A DNA stretch of 64,000 nucleotides, taken from assembly GCF_050624435.1 (NCBI RefSeq), contig NC_134534.1:63821501-63885500 (forward strand). Reading direction: 5' to 3'. Position 1 is the stretch's first letter. The number at the start of each line of letters is the position of its first letter. Below, piece after piece: positions 12,101 through 23,404 of the stretch. The position numbers and the translations under genes were made by a program. The notes under the pieces are model-generated. The model was given only the letters and a program-made list of their open reading frames with translations, did not search any database and was not told the DNA's origin. This DNA comes from Tenrec ecaudatus. Its lineage: Eukaryota; Chordata; Mammalia; Afrosoricida; Tenrecidae.

Positions 12101-12850
12101 AGTCACCTGTGTACATCGAAAGAATTCACCAAGAGAGTAATAAGAGAGTCCACTGACTGGGAAACATCTTTAGCAATGACACATCAGACAAAGGCCTTAT
12201 TACCAAAATCTACAATACTTTGCAAGCTTACAATAAGAGAAAAACTAATTGCCCACTGAGGAGTTGGGCAAAGGACCTGAACAGAAGATTCATAGTCTGA
12301 AATCCAAATGGCCAATAAACATATGAGAAAATGTTCCCGATCATTAGCCTTAAGAGAAATGCAAATGAAAACTATGAGATACCACTTAACACCCTCAAAG
12401 ATAGCCCAATTCAAAAAATCAGATAGCAACAAATGTTGGAGGGGCTGTGGAGAAAAAGGAACTCTCATCCACTGCTGGTGGAATTGTATGTATGTACAGC
12501 TACTATGGAAATCAATTTGGCGATTTCTAAAACAGATGGAAATTGAGCTATCATATGACCCAGCAATCCCCCTACTGGACATGTACCCAGAAGAGGCAAG
12601 AAACAAACCACAGCCAGGCATCTGTGCTCCAATGTTCATTGCGGCACAGTTCACAATTGCAAGGAGCTGGAAACAACCCAAATCCCAATCAACAGAAATG
12701 GATTAAAAAACTGTGGCATATATACAATAGAGTACTATGCATTGCTAAAAAGCAGTGATGAATGAATGAAGTGCATCGCTGCATGGGAAGATCTGGAGGA
12801 AATCATGCTAAATGAAGTAAGTAAAACACAAAAGGACAAGTACAACACGA
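9103..12850 (+). pseudogene. L1-B ORF2 (endonuclease/reverse transcriptase), decayed
   Basis: ORF2p nicks target DNA and reverse transcribes L1 RNA. The start at 9103 (MTSQNPKMDV) leads into the APE-like endonuclease (ILNINGM, then CCLQETH), which stops at 9292. Later pieces are a linker at 10088-10591 (GDITMDPNEI, KKSPGLGSFTGEF) and RT text at 10737-10973 ([21 protein letters not shown]). Then [10 protein letters not shown] at about 11134-11163 shows the catalytic FADD changed to FADN. The C-terminal region at 12308-12760 contains [18 protein letters not shown] (cysteine-rich) and [14 protein letters not shown]. Many stops and frameshifts separate the pieces. The end is blurred and lies near 12.76-12.85 kb. 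Confidence 0.85.
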
Positions 12851-15451
12851 GCCCGCTGAGGTAAGTTTTTTATTAAAAAAAGAAAGAAAAATCCAAAAGG
12901 GGGATAGGGAAAAAGCTACTGTGTCCAAACACTCTAGGACTGAGGGCCAGGTAATATGGCAGGGGCCATACCAACTGCAGGGATACATATGGTAGCCAAA
13001 TAAAAAGGAGCAGGGGGAGGATGGAAAGGGCGAGAAACGGAGGGAAAAAAAGAGATGTATAGCGGGGAATTGGGCACTGACCCACCCAAGGGGAGGGTAT
13101 TGTTTGTATCTGCACAGAGAAAGAGGGACCAGACTTAAATCTGGTGTTTCTAGATGCAAATGCTGTGTGCCGGCATGAAGAGGGGAGCCAGTGGAGGGGC
13201 CTGAGGGCTTCATCCCAATACCAGCTACATGGACAACTGCCCCCCCCCCCTCCAGAAGAATTTACTGTAGAGGACAGCACTGAAGCTGCAGCTAGGGGAG
13301 AGGGATATGCCTGATCAAAGTACATAGGAGCAAATGAATTGGGAGGAAGAGAGAGTGGAGCACATCCTGGCTCAAGTCTGGAGGACGATATCTCCACTCT
13401 AAACAGCCAATGCACAGAGTGGAGCATATGACTGATCCCACTATAAGACACAATGTCCCTTGATGGTCCATGGCCCTATGGGTGACAACACTGGAGACAG
13501 TGTCCGGATTGGTCTGGTCTGATCCCTTGACAAGGAGGCAAAAACTAAAGGTGTGTGGCAGAGGAACAGGGGGAGCAGAGCAGGGACCACCCGAGGGAGT
13601 TCAAAGGACAGACTCTGGGGCCAGAGTGTGGCATCCCATCAGACTTGACTGGAGGACACACCTAGAGGTCAAAAATCAGACCTTGATCTATTTACAGGTT
13701 TCTTTCTAGTTTTAATCTTCTAATTTTTCTTTTAAAAAAATTAATTTATTATTTTCTGGGTCATTGGTTTTCTTTTTTGTTGTCATCTTTGTGTTCTCTT
13801 TCGTTGCTTTGTCTTGCTATGCCTTGTTTTTTGGTGCATATTATTATCTCTGTAGGTCTATCTAGATAAGAGACGCTGGATGAACAGTCTGGAGGAGAAA
13901 ACAACGGGACCGATAGTTACGAGGGGACATGGGAGAAGGGGAGGCAGGGATAAGAGGTGGTGTTGACCAACCCAGGGACAAGGGAGCAACAAGTGATCCA
14001 AAATTAGTGGCAAGGAGGGTGTGAGAGGCTTGGTAGGGATTCAGCAAGGACAATGTAACTGAGAGAAATTACTGAAATCCAAATGAAGGCTGAGCATGAT
14101 AGTGGGACAAGAGGAAAGTAAATGGAAATAGAGAAAAGAACTAGGAGGGAAAGGGCATTTGTAGAGGTCTAAATATAGGCATGTATATATGTAAATATAT
14201 TTATATGGGATGGTGGGGAAATATATCTACATACATATATTTATAGGTTTAGTATTTAGGCAGCAGATGGACAATGGACCTCCACTCAAGTACTTATTCA
14301 ATGCAAGAACACTTTGTTCTATTAAATTGGCATTCCGTTAATGCACACATGCCTGACATGATCACTGAAGACAAATGTGTGCATAAGCAAATGTGGCGAA
14401 GAAAGCTGATGGTGCCCGACTATCAAAATATATAGCATCTGGGGTCTTAAAGGTCTTCAAGTTATCAAGCAACTATCTAGCTCAGAAGTATCAAAGTCCA
14501 CATGGAAGAAATACACCAGCCTGTGTGACCACGAGCTGTAGAAGGGACTAGGTATCAGACTTCAAAGTATAAAAATCATATCAGTGCGTGCCCACCTTCT
14601 GGATATGATCACTGAAGACCAATGTGTGCATAAGTAAATATGATGAAGAAAGCTGATGGTGCCTGGCTATGAAAAGATATAGGGTCTAGGGTCCTAAAGG
14701 CTTGAAGATAAGCAAGCAGCCATCCAGCTCAGAAGCAACACAACCCACATGAAAGAAGAACACTAGGCTGTGTGACCATGAGGTTTTGAAGGGATCAGGT
14801 ATCAGGCATGAAGAACAAAAAATCATATCATTGTAAATGAGGGTGAGTGCAGAGTGAAGAACCAAAGCCCATCTCTAGGCAACTGGACATCCCCTTAGAG
14901 AAGGGTCACGGGGAGGAGACAAGCCAGTCAGGAAGCAGTGTGGCAAAGATGAAACATACAACTTTCCTTGAGTTCTTAAATGTTTTCTCCCCTCCACTAT
15001 CATGATCCCAATTCTACTTTACAAATCTGGCTAGGCCAGAGGATGTATACTGGTATAGATAGGAACCGGAAACACGGGACCAGTAGTGAGAGCGGCCATA
15101 CCGGGAGGGTGGTGGGAAGGGGGGGTAGAAAGAGGGAACCAATTACAAGGATCTACATATAACCCCCTCCCTGGTGGACAGACAACAGAAAAGTAGGTGA
15201 AGAGAGACATCGGACAGTATAAATATGACAAAACAATAATAATTTATAAATTATCAAGGGTTCATGGGGGAGGGGGAGAGCGAAGGGAGGGGAAAATGAG
15301 GAGCTGATATTAAGGGCTCAAGTAGAAAGCAAATGTTTTGAGAATGATGATGGCAACAAATGTACAAATGTGCTTGACCCAATGGATGGATGTTTAGAGA
15401 TTGTGATAAGAATTGTATGAGCCCCCAATAAAATGATTTAATTTAAAAAAA
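12851..15451 (+). other. L1-B 3' UTR, about 2.6 kb
   Basis: This is the untranslated tail of L1-B. It begins with a purine/G-rich stretch (about 13000-13140) and a C-run at about 13240, and ends with AATAAA and an A-run at 15428-15451. The long antisense frames here (for example 12873-13451, 192 codons) are accidents of the purine-rich sense strand. The same UTR makes up L1-A and the minus-strand copies at 44.0, 55.1 and 61.6 kb. At 2.2-2.6 kb it is roughly four times longer than the human L1 3' UTR. Confidence 0.85.
14345..14835 (+). repeat. Doubled ~240-bp block in the L1-B 3' UTR
   Basis: The copies at about 14345-14590 and 14591-14835 each contain 'atgatcactgaaga', 'gaagaaagctgatggtgcc' and 'atctagctcagaag' or 'atccagctcagaag', ending near 'aaaaatcatatca'. 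It is the same block that is doubled in L1-A. Confidence 0.85.
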
Positions 15452-15461
15452 TCTATTTTAG

Positions 15462-17870
15462 GAGTCAATGCCACAAGTATTTCCACTCATTCTCTTTGGT
15501 TGAGTGGATCAAGCTGTTGTGCACTACAAATTCATCAGAAGCACAGGGTGATAGGTTTTGAGTTCACTTGGCTTGGTCAGAATTTTCAGTGTTTTGGCAG
15601 TTAAGGTTTAGTAATCCCCAGAGTTGTTCCATAGCACAATGTAATCAACCTCATAATGAAATCCTCAGTAAACAGCCAATAAGTTCTAAAAAGATTTGGG
15701 TGTAGTACAACACCCTTTTCAGGTTACAGACTGGATTCAATACAAAGAAAGTTTCATCGGAGATGTGTTCTGATAAATAAATGTTTTCATTGATCACACA
15801 TAGAGAGTTTGCTTACTTCTTCCTGATCTGGATCCTATATCTGGCTCATCAACCTCTGATTCTTTGGACTGGAGACAACAGACTGCCATTTTGCTTCCCA
15901 ACCCTGGGAACCATCAGCAGCCTACTAGCTGAACTGCCATCGGAGCTCAGGTCTTAGTTTCACTGGACTCTGAAGCCAAGACTGACCTCCTGACTTTGAA
16001 TTCATGTGTCCCTGTATCCGCCAGACTAAGGTTTCTCAGACATACAAATGAATTTTTAAAGTTTTACAAAATAGAAAAATATATTTCTGATTGAAAGATC
16101 AATAGAGAATTATGATAACAAAATAACAAATGAAAAATATGAAATAAGTAATTTCATAAAATATTTCAGGACTGAGGAAGATAATTCTCCAAATTGAAAG
16201 GACCATGCATGTCACCCCCAACACACACAGGTCTATCAATAAGACATACAATAAGAAAATTTCAGAACCCTGCGGTTAAAGATGACGTTTTATATCCTTT
16301 GAGGATAACATCTCAACAACTATACTAAATGATAACATATAGTATAAATTATACACAATCTTCAAAACTCTGATAAAAATGTTTTTAATTCAAAACTCAA
16401 GACCAAACAAAGTAATTATGGATCATGACTCGAGCTGTGTATTGAATATACAGAGACTCAAAAATGAATTCCTTTTCTTGCACACTCATAGGAAGTTTTG
16501 GGGAAAGAATTTTGGCAAAAGACAGAAGATGGAAAAAGTTAACATTGAAATACTGTGTGTATGGATGCTGCTGGATAATTTTAAAAGAATTTCCATACCC
16601 AATTTCTTAGCCAGTTCTAAAGTCCAATCAGTCTTGATAGAAACAAAAGAACCAAGATTTGAATAAAGGAGGTCTCACAAGGAAAAAATATGGAGAAGGA
16701 AGAATTAGAGAATAAGAAATAACAGATTATCAAATCTATATGAGTATTTGGAAACTGTATCACTGGACAATATGCACACCTCTTTGAGTATTTCCGAAAG
16801 GTAATGTTAGTACATATAGCATTAAAGCAATAAGAGAACAAAATAATTTACCAAAAACAAATGTAATAATTCTCTGGAGTTGAACATCCACATAATAATA
16901 ACAATGTTTGAATCTTCATATAACCAATGGGGAAAAGTATGATATGATTATTTTCTGGTGATGCAAGTAAGAGAATGGATCTATAACTGAGAGCCACTGC
17001 AATTTTCCACCTTAGAATCAAGCCAAACAGCAATAATAACAGAGCTCCCTCTGTAGGACAGGACTTAGAGAACGTTGTTACAGTTTGTTTTAATATTGTT
17101 TATCTTTAAAATCAAATGCCTGTATTACTTTGAAATAAATATTAATATTAAAAATTCCATCACCTTTAAGATAACTGGTCACTGTGACTAACTGAAATAA
17201 ATGTAACAGATGGTGCAGGTGACCGGCCACATACAACTCACAGGATATATGGTCACGGTGTCGTGAAAATCAAGATATGTCCAGGGAGGAATGGGAAGCT
17301 TCTGGTGGTGGACGCATAGGGTGTTGGCAGAAAGACTAGCTGGTGATGAGCTTTGAATGTCAAAGGGAGTTGTTGGAACTTTACACTGTGATCCATAAGG
17401 AGTTACCTTGGGCTGTAATCAAAAGAGAGAGGAAATTATTTTTTCAGAAATATAACTGGCACCAGACTAGAGAAGAGAAAGGTTCTTGGAATACAGACCA
17501 ATAAATAGCGGTTGCAATACCTTTGAGACATGACGAGGGCCACAGAGGCAATGGAAATGGGGAAAGATCCAATTGAGGGAATATTCCTGAGATAAAATCA
17601 GCATTTCATGAGCACTTGAATGCGGAGCATGAAGACAGATTCTGGACTAATTCCAAACTTTCTAACAAAGGAGATTCTGAGTCCAGTGACCCCTATAATT
17701 GAGACTAAGTAAAATGGAAGAGATGATCTAATCTGCTGTTGCAGACTTCTAAAAGAATCCACAAAACAAAGATTTCTCCAAAGTAGGATTGGAGTGGGTA
17801 TGCACTTCACACTAGCGAAAATTTAAATATGCTAAAAGTAATTTTAAAAACTTCTCTGTTGATGAAGTAA
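15462..17870. other. Unassigned, probably old repeat-derived DNA
   Basis: I found no gene. About 15480-15660 has weak SINE-like text. About 15780-16040 reads like part of an older interspersed repeat, but I cannot name it. The frame at 16379-16666 (95 codons) has no domain I know. 16040-17870 is AT-rich and without clear structure. Confidence 0.4.
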
Positions 17871-18080
17871 AGGAGCCCTGGTGGCTCAGTAAGTAGGTTA
17901 ATCACTGGGCTACTAACAGCAGAACTGGAGGGTAAACCCCCCTGTCCATCCGAACGAGCAAGATGTCTGCTCCTCTAACGATTTAGTCTGAAAACCCTAA
18001 CCAGGAGTTGCGCTTTCCCCTATTGGGCCTATATGACTTAGAATCGACTCAGTTGCTGTGGGTTTCATTTTTGGTTTATA
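17871..18080 (+). mobile_element. AfroSINE, nearly full length
   Basis: It opens with 'aggagccctggtggctcag', continues with 'gggctactaacagcagaact', and then the body 'ctgctcctctaacgattta'. It ends in the RTE-like tail 'gaatcgactcagttgctgtg'. The A- and B-box regions are recognisable but mutated (a C-run replaces part of the B box). About 210 bp, the usual family length. It is one of the better preserved copies in the window. Confidence 0.9.
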
Positions 18081-18165
18081 AATGAAATTAACTCTGCCAA
18101 ATAAGGCATTATTTTTCTCCAGTTAAATTAAAATGTTAAAAATAAAAACTTGTGAGAAAAATTGT

Positions 18166-18440
18166 GGGGGCTGATGATCAACAGATAGACCTCGGTGCTG
18201 GTGGCAGCACCGAGGAACAGCAACCAAAGTTTCTCACATCACCCACTTATGTAGGACACAGGGCACACTCCCAAGGCAACGCCTGGCATCAGGGCTCGGA
18301 TCTGAGGTAGGGCCATGTCTTACTGCCCATCGGTTGTGAGTATATCGGGTTAGGTCAGTCATGAGGCGATTAGGAGGTGTCAGCTGCTAAATCACTGAGG
18401 ATCTAGGCCCAGCCAAGCTAACACAAAGTCGTAATTATCA
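18166..18440. other. Unassigned LTR-like block with a strong hairpin
   Basis: A block of about 270 bp, more GC-rich than its surroundings, runs from 'tgtgggggctgatg' to 'gccaagctaacaca', so it has TG...CA ends like an LTR. It contains a perfect hairpin at 18190-18215: 11-bp arms (CCTCGGTGCTG / CAGCACCGAGG) around GTGG. I do not recognise the family and found no TSD, so an LTR is only one possibility. Confidence 0.3.
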
Positions 18441-19129
18441 CAGTGCATGAGCAAATTAGAGGTAAGGAAGAGACATTAACATTTAAATGTGCATCCACTT
18501 CAGCTAAATAGTTTTATTCCTCTAAAGTTAACATAAAGTTAATTGTTCAATGTGTATTTTAGGATTAATACCAGCTATTTTTATAGTTCAAAATAAGTAA
18601 TTTAAATGTCCATCAAAATGTGAAGGATGTATATACAAAAATGCTTGTGCTTTGTTTTCATGAAGAATATTAGCTAAATGTGTTTAATTTCAATAGCCTT
18701 GTTTTCGAGATATATGAAGTGAGAGAAAGCAAGATTCACAGTAGAGGGCACAGCATCTTATCACATGTGCCAAAATCGACAACATGCATTTTTATGTGCT
18801 TTGCTTAACTTTATTTGGCTATAAGAGAATATACAACTGACAAGAGCAATTTTCTCTCGGGCGTTACCTTGTATTGACTACATAGTGCTTTCCACCAGTA
18901 TATGGATGATCTGCTTGAAGAAAAAGAGACAAAGAAACAAGAGTTGGAAGTCATGCTGCACACAGACTAAGAATGCACTCCTTGCAGAGCCTCCCGGCAA
19001 ATTTGTCCAAAGCAGCTGGAATGTTCCAGATTGACAACGAGGGAGAAACTAGAGAAAAACGATGAACGGTTCTTCCTGATGTCCTACAATTTGGAGGACC
19101 CGTCAAAATCATATTGAGAGGGAATTAAA
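18441..19129. other. Unassigned sequence
   Basis: No gene or repeat that I can name. The region is AT-rich with no long open frame. Confidence 0.4.
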
Positions 19130-19258
19130 GTATTGTTATTGATTGTGTTGCCCTCAAAAAATATGTTAAAATCCTAATGTTTGCACTTCTGAATGTGACC
19201 CTACTTAGAAACTGGGTTTTCTTTTGCTACGTGAGCGAGGACATACTAGAATAGCTCC
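19130..19258 (+). mobile_element. MLT1-like (MaLR LTR) fragment
   Basis: The order 'attgtgttgccctcaaaaaa', 'atatgttaaaatcctaatg', 'gaatgtgaccctacttagaa' follows the start of the MLT1 LTR consensus (ATTGTGTCCCCC..., ATATGTTGAAGTCCTAA, GAATGTGACCTTATTTGGAA). It is only a 5' fragment. The identification is by eye. Confidence 0.5.
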
Positions 19259-19261
19259 TTC

Positions 19262-19400
19262 TCTCACTCATAGTCATTGAGTGGACGCTGACTCAGCCAC
19301 CCTGCAGGACAGAATAGCACTGCTCTCCCCACCCCCATGAGTTTCCGAGACAGCAACTCTTCATGGGAGTAGAGAGTCCGGTCTTTCCCCATTGTCAGAA
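19262..19400 (-). mobile_element. AfroSINE fragment, minus strand
   Basis: It reads 'gtcattgagtggacgctgac', then 'ctgcaggacagaatagcact' and 'gagtttccgagacagcaact'. This is the reverse complement of the SINE tail and body. The tRNA-like head is missing at the right. Confidence 0.75.
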
Positions 19401-20009
19401 TAAGGTGTAATCTACAGCTCATCTTTTCTGAGTGGTGTCTTATTAAGAAACAGCACACACATACATGGAAGAGACAATATGAAGAATCACCTAAAAACAT
19501 TGGGATGCCAAGTAATACCCAGAGCTGCTAATAAGGAGGGACTCTCCCCTCAGAGCTTCCTTTATTGCGAGATAACCCTTTTCCTTCCCGAAAGGTACTC
19601 ATTTGTGCTCCTTTGGTTACTTGGCAACTCTTGCAAAGTACGCCAATCAGTAAGTGAGAAACTTGGAAGACACACACTTAAAAGCAAGCAGAGAAAGAGA
19701 AATCCAAAGAGGAAGGGATACCACAGGGCAGGAAGGCGGTCCCAGAAGAACAATCACATTCCTTCACCACATACATTGCTGAGCAAGATCACACGATAGT
19801 CGCCAGGGTGAGGGTTGTGCAGAAGTGCTTGTGTTCTTACGTTGCAGAAAGAAAGGATCAGGGTATATCTGTGACTTTGTAGAGACCAAAAATACTTAAT
19901 TTTAAATTAGCTAAAGTAACCTGTGCTACAACATGAATAGAGGATTATTATTTTTGCTTTCTAGGCCTGACAAAGAGCAACAAATGCCTGGCATTTAATC
20001 TTTTTTATT

Positions 20010-20146
20010 CAGGGGAGAGCGCGAACACAGTCCCCCACTACCACAAACTATGCAGTCGAGTTTCCCACACCCGGAGTGCAGTGGGTGAGCCTCGCCCTGG
20101 GAAAACCACCTTCGCGATCATGGTATCGCCCCTGCCAGGTAAGTAT
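20010..20146 (-). pseudogene. U1 snRNA retropseudogene
   Basis: U1 snRNA pairs with 5' splice sites. The minus strand here starts exactly with the U1 5' end, ATACTTACCTGGCAGGGG, and ends in the U1 3' end (CTCCCCTG). Its length is 137 instead of 164 nt: about 27 nt of the central stem-loop region are deleted, apparently between two CACA repeats. A 13-bp TSD, GGCATTTAATCTT, flanks it (19990-20002 and 20147-20159), and an A-rich tail (sense AATAAAA) lies between the U1 3' end and the left TSD. It is therefore an L1-type retrotransposed copy and not a functional U1 gene; no snRNA promoter element (PSE) is visible upstream. Confidence 0.96.
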
Positions 20147-20159
20147 GGCATTTAATCTT

Positions 20160-22504
20160 ACAAAAAATGTTTTCCACGTGTATGAAATCAATTAGTAGGT
20201 GCTGAATAAATAAATGTTGATTACATACAGGAATTTTGTCAGTCTCAATATGAAATAGTAACAGTTTAATAATTTTATGTTCTGGAACCAAATATTAAAT
20301 TTCATATTTATTAAATTCAGAAGAAATCAACTATGAGTCAGAGCTTTATAAATGTCTAGATTATTTTTTATTGTAGTAAAATACCTGGAAAGTCCAGAAG
20401 TAATGCTATAAAAGCATACAAACCTCTCGTGGTGGAATGAGAGCTTTCACTCTCTCTTTTTAGAATATTTTCATCTGTGTAATTATTGTTATTTGATCCC
20501 CATTTCCCCCTCCCCTCGCCTGCCATAACCCTAAGAAACTGTTATTCTAGTTACTGTCTGTATAGAATAACCTATTCTGTATTTAATATTTTTAAAAATC
20601 ATACCAAAAAATCTCAATAACTAACAAATAAAACCCAAAACCCCCAATCCAAACCAAAAAAGAAAGTAATAAAAACCAGAACAAGTTAAAAACGGGTCAA
20701 AATGGAAAACAAATGATCATCTATGACGAGTTAACCTAACAATACCTGCATGAATTTACCTTCTGATGCACTCTATCTGAAGACTCGGCTACTCACATTG
20801 CTGCTCAATGGCCAGAAGGGATTCGCCACAGAAGAGTTTAAGGTAGAGAGACTGGTTCACTTAGTGTTTTTTTTTCTGACTCAGATCCTTTATATGCATC
20901 CCACATAGTACACTATATACTTGGAGGAAAAATAATTCTGTAGTCCATGTAGCCTATGGTATGGGGACTAGGTTACCAAGGGCTGAGAAGAAACTTGGTT
21001 AAAAATGCATGATTAGCCATTCAAATGGGACAGATTCTTCCCTTTGGGCTTCATAAAAGTAATGTGACATGTTTACCTCAAGTGCAAGTTGTCCTTCCCA
21101 CCCCCTCTAGCCACCAATATATGACTCTTCTTTCCAAGTCTCTGCAATTCCCATAAAAGATTAGATGGAGTATGCAAATAGGACTCAGGAAACACTAGTC
21201 AAGCACATGAGTCCGTCTTTTCCATTCTCCTGGCTATAAGAGAGGAGAGCAATTTCAGAAAAGGAAACAAAGAGAATTCCCAGACTATTGAAGCACTTTG
21301 GAAATGCCTGCCAGAAGTAGTGAAGGCAGCAGACACCATTTGACCCCGAAACTAGAGACCAACACAAAGAGACCATGCGATAAAGAGGAGCAGCATGGAG
21401 ACAGCTCGAGGAAGAACCATGGTGGTCCTCTGGCACACAGAGGCTGAACCCAGGAACCGCACGGCTGAGAGATAGAGAACTAGAGAGAGATGTGAGTGCT
21501 ATCGGGGGAGATGTGTTGCTGTGGAACAATGACGGTATCCTTATTGGTTTGTCTTATTCTGGCTAACTTCCTTAACACACCCTGATAATAATTGTGTTTG
21601 GTCTGTGAGTTCTGTGTGGCCATTTGAAACAATTGCTGAACTCAGCAGAAACAGAGTGTTGTGGCAGGAATGGTTGGCATCAGAATAGGGTAAAAGAATG
21701 ATGTATGGTGGAGGCATGTCTGGCCATAGGACTTGGGCTGGTGAAACGTTAGATTATCCTTCTCCATTGAGTAGCCATAGGAGGTCAGAGGCAGCCTTTT
21801 AAACGAAAACTCTAGCTATGTGAAGCCATTCTTTGTCAACATATCCTTCATGAAAGACTACATGCTTCTGATTGAATGCTTTCAGCTCCTGAACAGTTCC
21901 CAAGAGAATACCACACTCTCAACACCACTTCAGAACAGCTGTTTCAGCATCTTCCAGGGAAACAAATCATGTTCCTTTCAACATCCTTTCCGTTTAAGGA
22001 ATGAAGAGAATTCTGTAGGTCAAGATCAGGATGTCGCATAGTTTCTCAACAAAATCTTCATAGGACAACCTTTGCTATTCTAGAAGAATAACCAGATCTA
22101 TTCCTTGATTGGGATAAAATCTATTAATACCAATATCCTGGGGAGGGGTTCTAAGATAATAATAGCCCCCTGTGATTGTCTTGTGTGCTTGGAGAAAATC
22201 AATCAAGATGAAGTCTTTGGAATCCCCCAAATAATTATCTTAATCACCTAAAATAATCACTCAATTTTCTACCTTGAGTGTAACTAGCCTAGAGCCCAAA
22301 AGATCACTCAGAAGCCACTGATTCGATTGGCACACTTTTAAGGCACCCTCATGAGACTAAGACAAGTATATTACTGAGAGAACTTCTCCGTAGATTTCAA
22401 CTTGCGACAGAGATATGTTTGATTTTGATTATAACAAATCCATACGTTAACTGAAACCTTAGTAGAAACACATTCTGTCTTATCCTTGTACTTAGATGCA
22501 TAAA
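20160..22504. other. Unassigned sequence, possible old L1 and LTR remnants
   Basis: No gene is supported. About 20490-20590 resembles an old L1 3' end. About 21060-21540 has an octamer (ATGCAAAT at about 21172) followed 60 bp later by a TATAAG box, as in some retroviral LTRs, but has no defined ends. The minus frame at 21185-21529 (114 codons) is low-complexity, Ser-rich and probably not coding. Confidence 0.35.
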
Positions 22505-22690
22505 CCTTAGATTGGCCACTTTAGCTATGTTAAGTGTACAATTCAGTGGAATTAACTGCATTTGCAATATTGTCCACTCATCACTACCTTCAAACAGTGA
22601 AAGCTTTTGCATTACCCCAAAAAGAAGTTCTGTACTCAGAGCTTCAATCCCCCGATCCTGCTAACTACTCTGGTCTCTGCTCTGAAGTTA
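22505..22690 (+). mobile_element. Old mammalian L1 (L1M-type) 3' UTR fragment
   Basis: 'ttaagtgtacaattcagtgg', 'tgtccactcatcactacctt' and 'aaaagaagttctgtactca' follow the common mammalian text 'agtgtacagttcagtgg ... caaccatcaccacc ... gaaactctgtaccc' of L1M 3' UTRs. It is a decayed fragment without its poly(A); the family and the strand given are by eye. Confidence 0.4.
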
Positions 22691-22717
22691 CCCCACCTTT
22701 TCAAGGAGCTCTCACCA

Positions 22718-22933
22718 CTTATCTGCCAGTGGTTCTTACTTTGGTGGCTTGAACATTGCTCTGATGCCAGAAACTGTGTCACTGATTTTCAAATGCTGTT
22801 AGGGTCACTGAGGGACAGATTTCAGGGAAGTTACCAACTGCTAACTTTCTCCAAAGAAGAAGTAGGCTATTTCTGATAGATTAACAACTGGAAACCTTAT
22901 GAGAAGCAGCAGGAAATTGTCAGATATAGTGCC
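22718..22933 (+). mobile_element. RTE (BovB-like) LINE, 5' part
   Basis: This is the 5' leader of an RTE element: 'ttggtggcttgaac', 'gatgccagaaactgtg', 'aaccttatgagaagcagcag', then 'tgtcagatatagtgcc'. The same leader heads the RTE copy at 63.26 kb. It is interrupted at 22933 by an LTR and resumes at 23405. Confidence 0.75.
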
Positions 22934-23404
22934 CCTGGTTAGATTTTATGTCAACTTAGTGGTGCCTGTGTTGAGGAAGGGGTGGGCTTAAACCTATCAA
23001 TCAATCAGGTCATAGTCTAATGATACCTCTTAAAAGGTATGACCTATTTTTAAGAGAGACACAGAACTTCTCTATAGCTTGCCCCTTTTTGCCTTCCTGC
23101 TTACTTGGATTGCATGTCTGCTCTGTGGTTGCCAGCTCCTGTGACCCTGACCCTGGGAGCTGTGGTGCCCTTTCATGTTCCTGAAGACTTTGCATCCACA
23201 CAACTCTACACCCATTTGTGATCTCCCATTTGCTTCCATTTGCTTCCACTGCAGCTGTGTAAGTCTGAAGAGGGTCCCAGCTCCAGTATGAAGATCATGG
23301 ACTTGAGTTGGACAGGGTTGGGCAGGTTTCTTGATATAAAGTTGTTTCTCATATATATAAAAGTGCCATTGGTTTTGTTTCTCTAGAGAACTCAGCCTAA
23401 CACA
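22934..23404 (+). mobile_element. MLT2/ERVL-type solo LTR inside the RTE
   Basis: The LTR starts near 'tggttagattttatgtcaac', which matches the MLT2 start, and ends 'cagcctaacaca'. It is 471 bp long. The RTE text continues across it. The flanks GTGCC (22929-22933) and GTGCT (23405-23409) are a probable 5-bp TSD with one mismatch. It is an old copy. Its left edge could be 22934-22936. Confidence 0.75.

Larger units (their letters stand above)
5174..15451 (+). mobile_element. L1-B: nearly full-length LINE-1, dead, with nested solo LTR
   Basis: This is a plus-strand L1 in the canonical order: GC-rich 5' UTR (to about 7400), ORF1 (from 7401), ORF2 (from about 9103), 3' UTR (from about 12850), then AATAAA and an A-run ending at 15451. 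The flanks TCTATTCTAG (5164-5173) and TCTATTTTAG (15452-15461) look like a TSD with one mismatch, which sets the edges. Without the 640-bp LTR it is about 9.6 kb, much longer than human L1 (about 6 kb), mainly because both UTRs are long. Many stops and frameshifts make it inactive. The true 5' end could lie slightly to either side if the TSD is a coincidence. Confidence 0.9.

Noticed and set aside
12873..13451. Open frame of 192 codons, minus strand
   Set aside because: It is antisense to the purine-rich start of the L1-B 3' UTR. The composition is low-complexity and there is no domain.
17871..18080. tRNA gene
   Set aside because: A/B-box text belongs to a SINE head; no cloverleaf could be drawn, and the body and tail are SINE.
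20010..20146. Functional U1 snRNA gene
   Set aside because: It is 27 nt short, has substitutions, is flanked by a TSD and an A-rich tail, and lacks a PSE.
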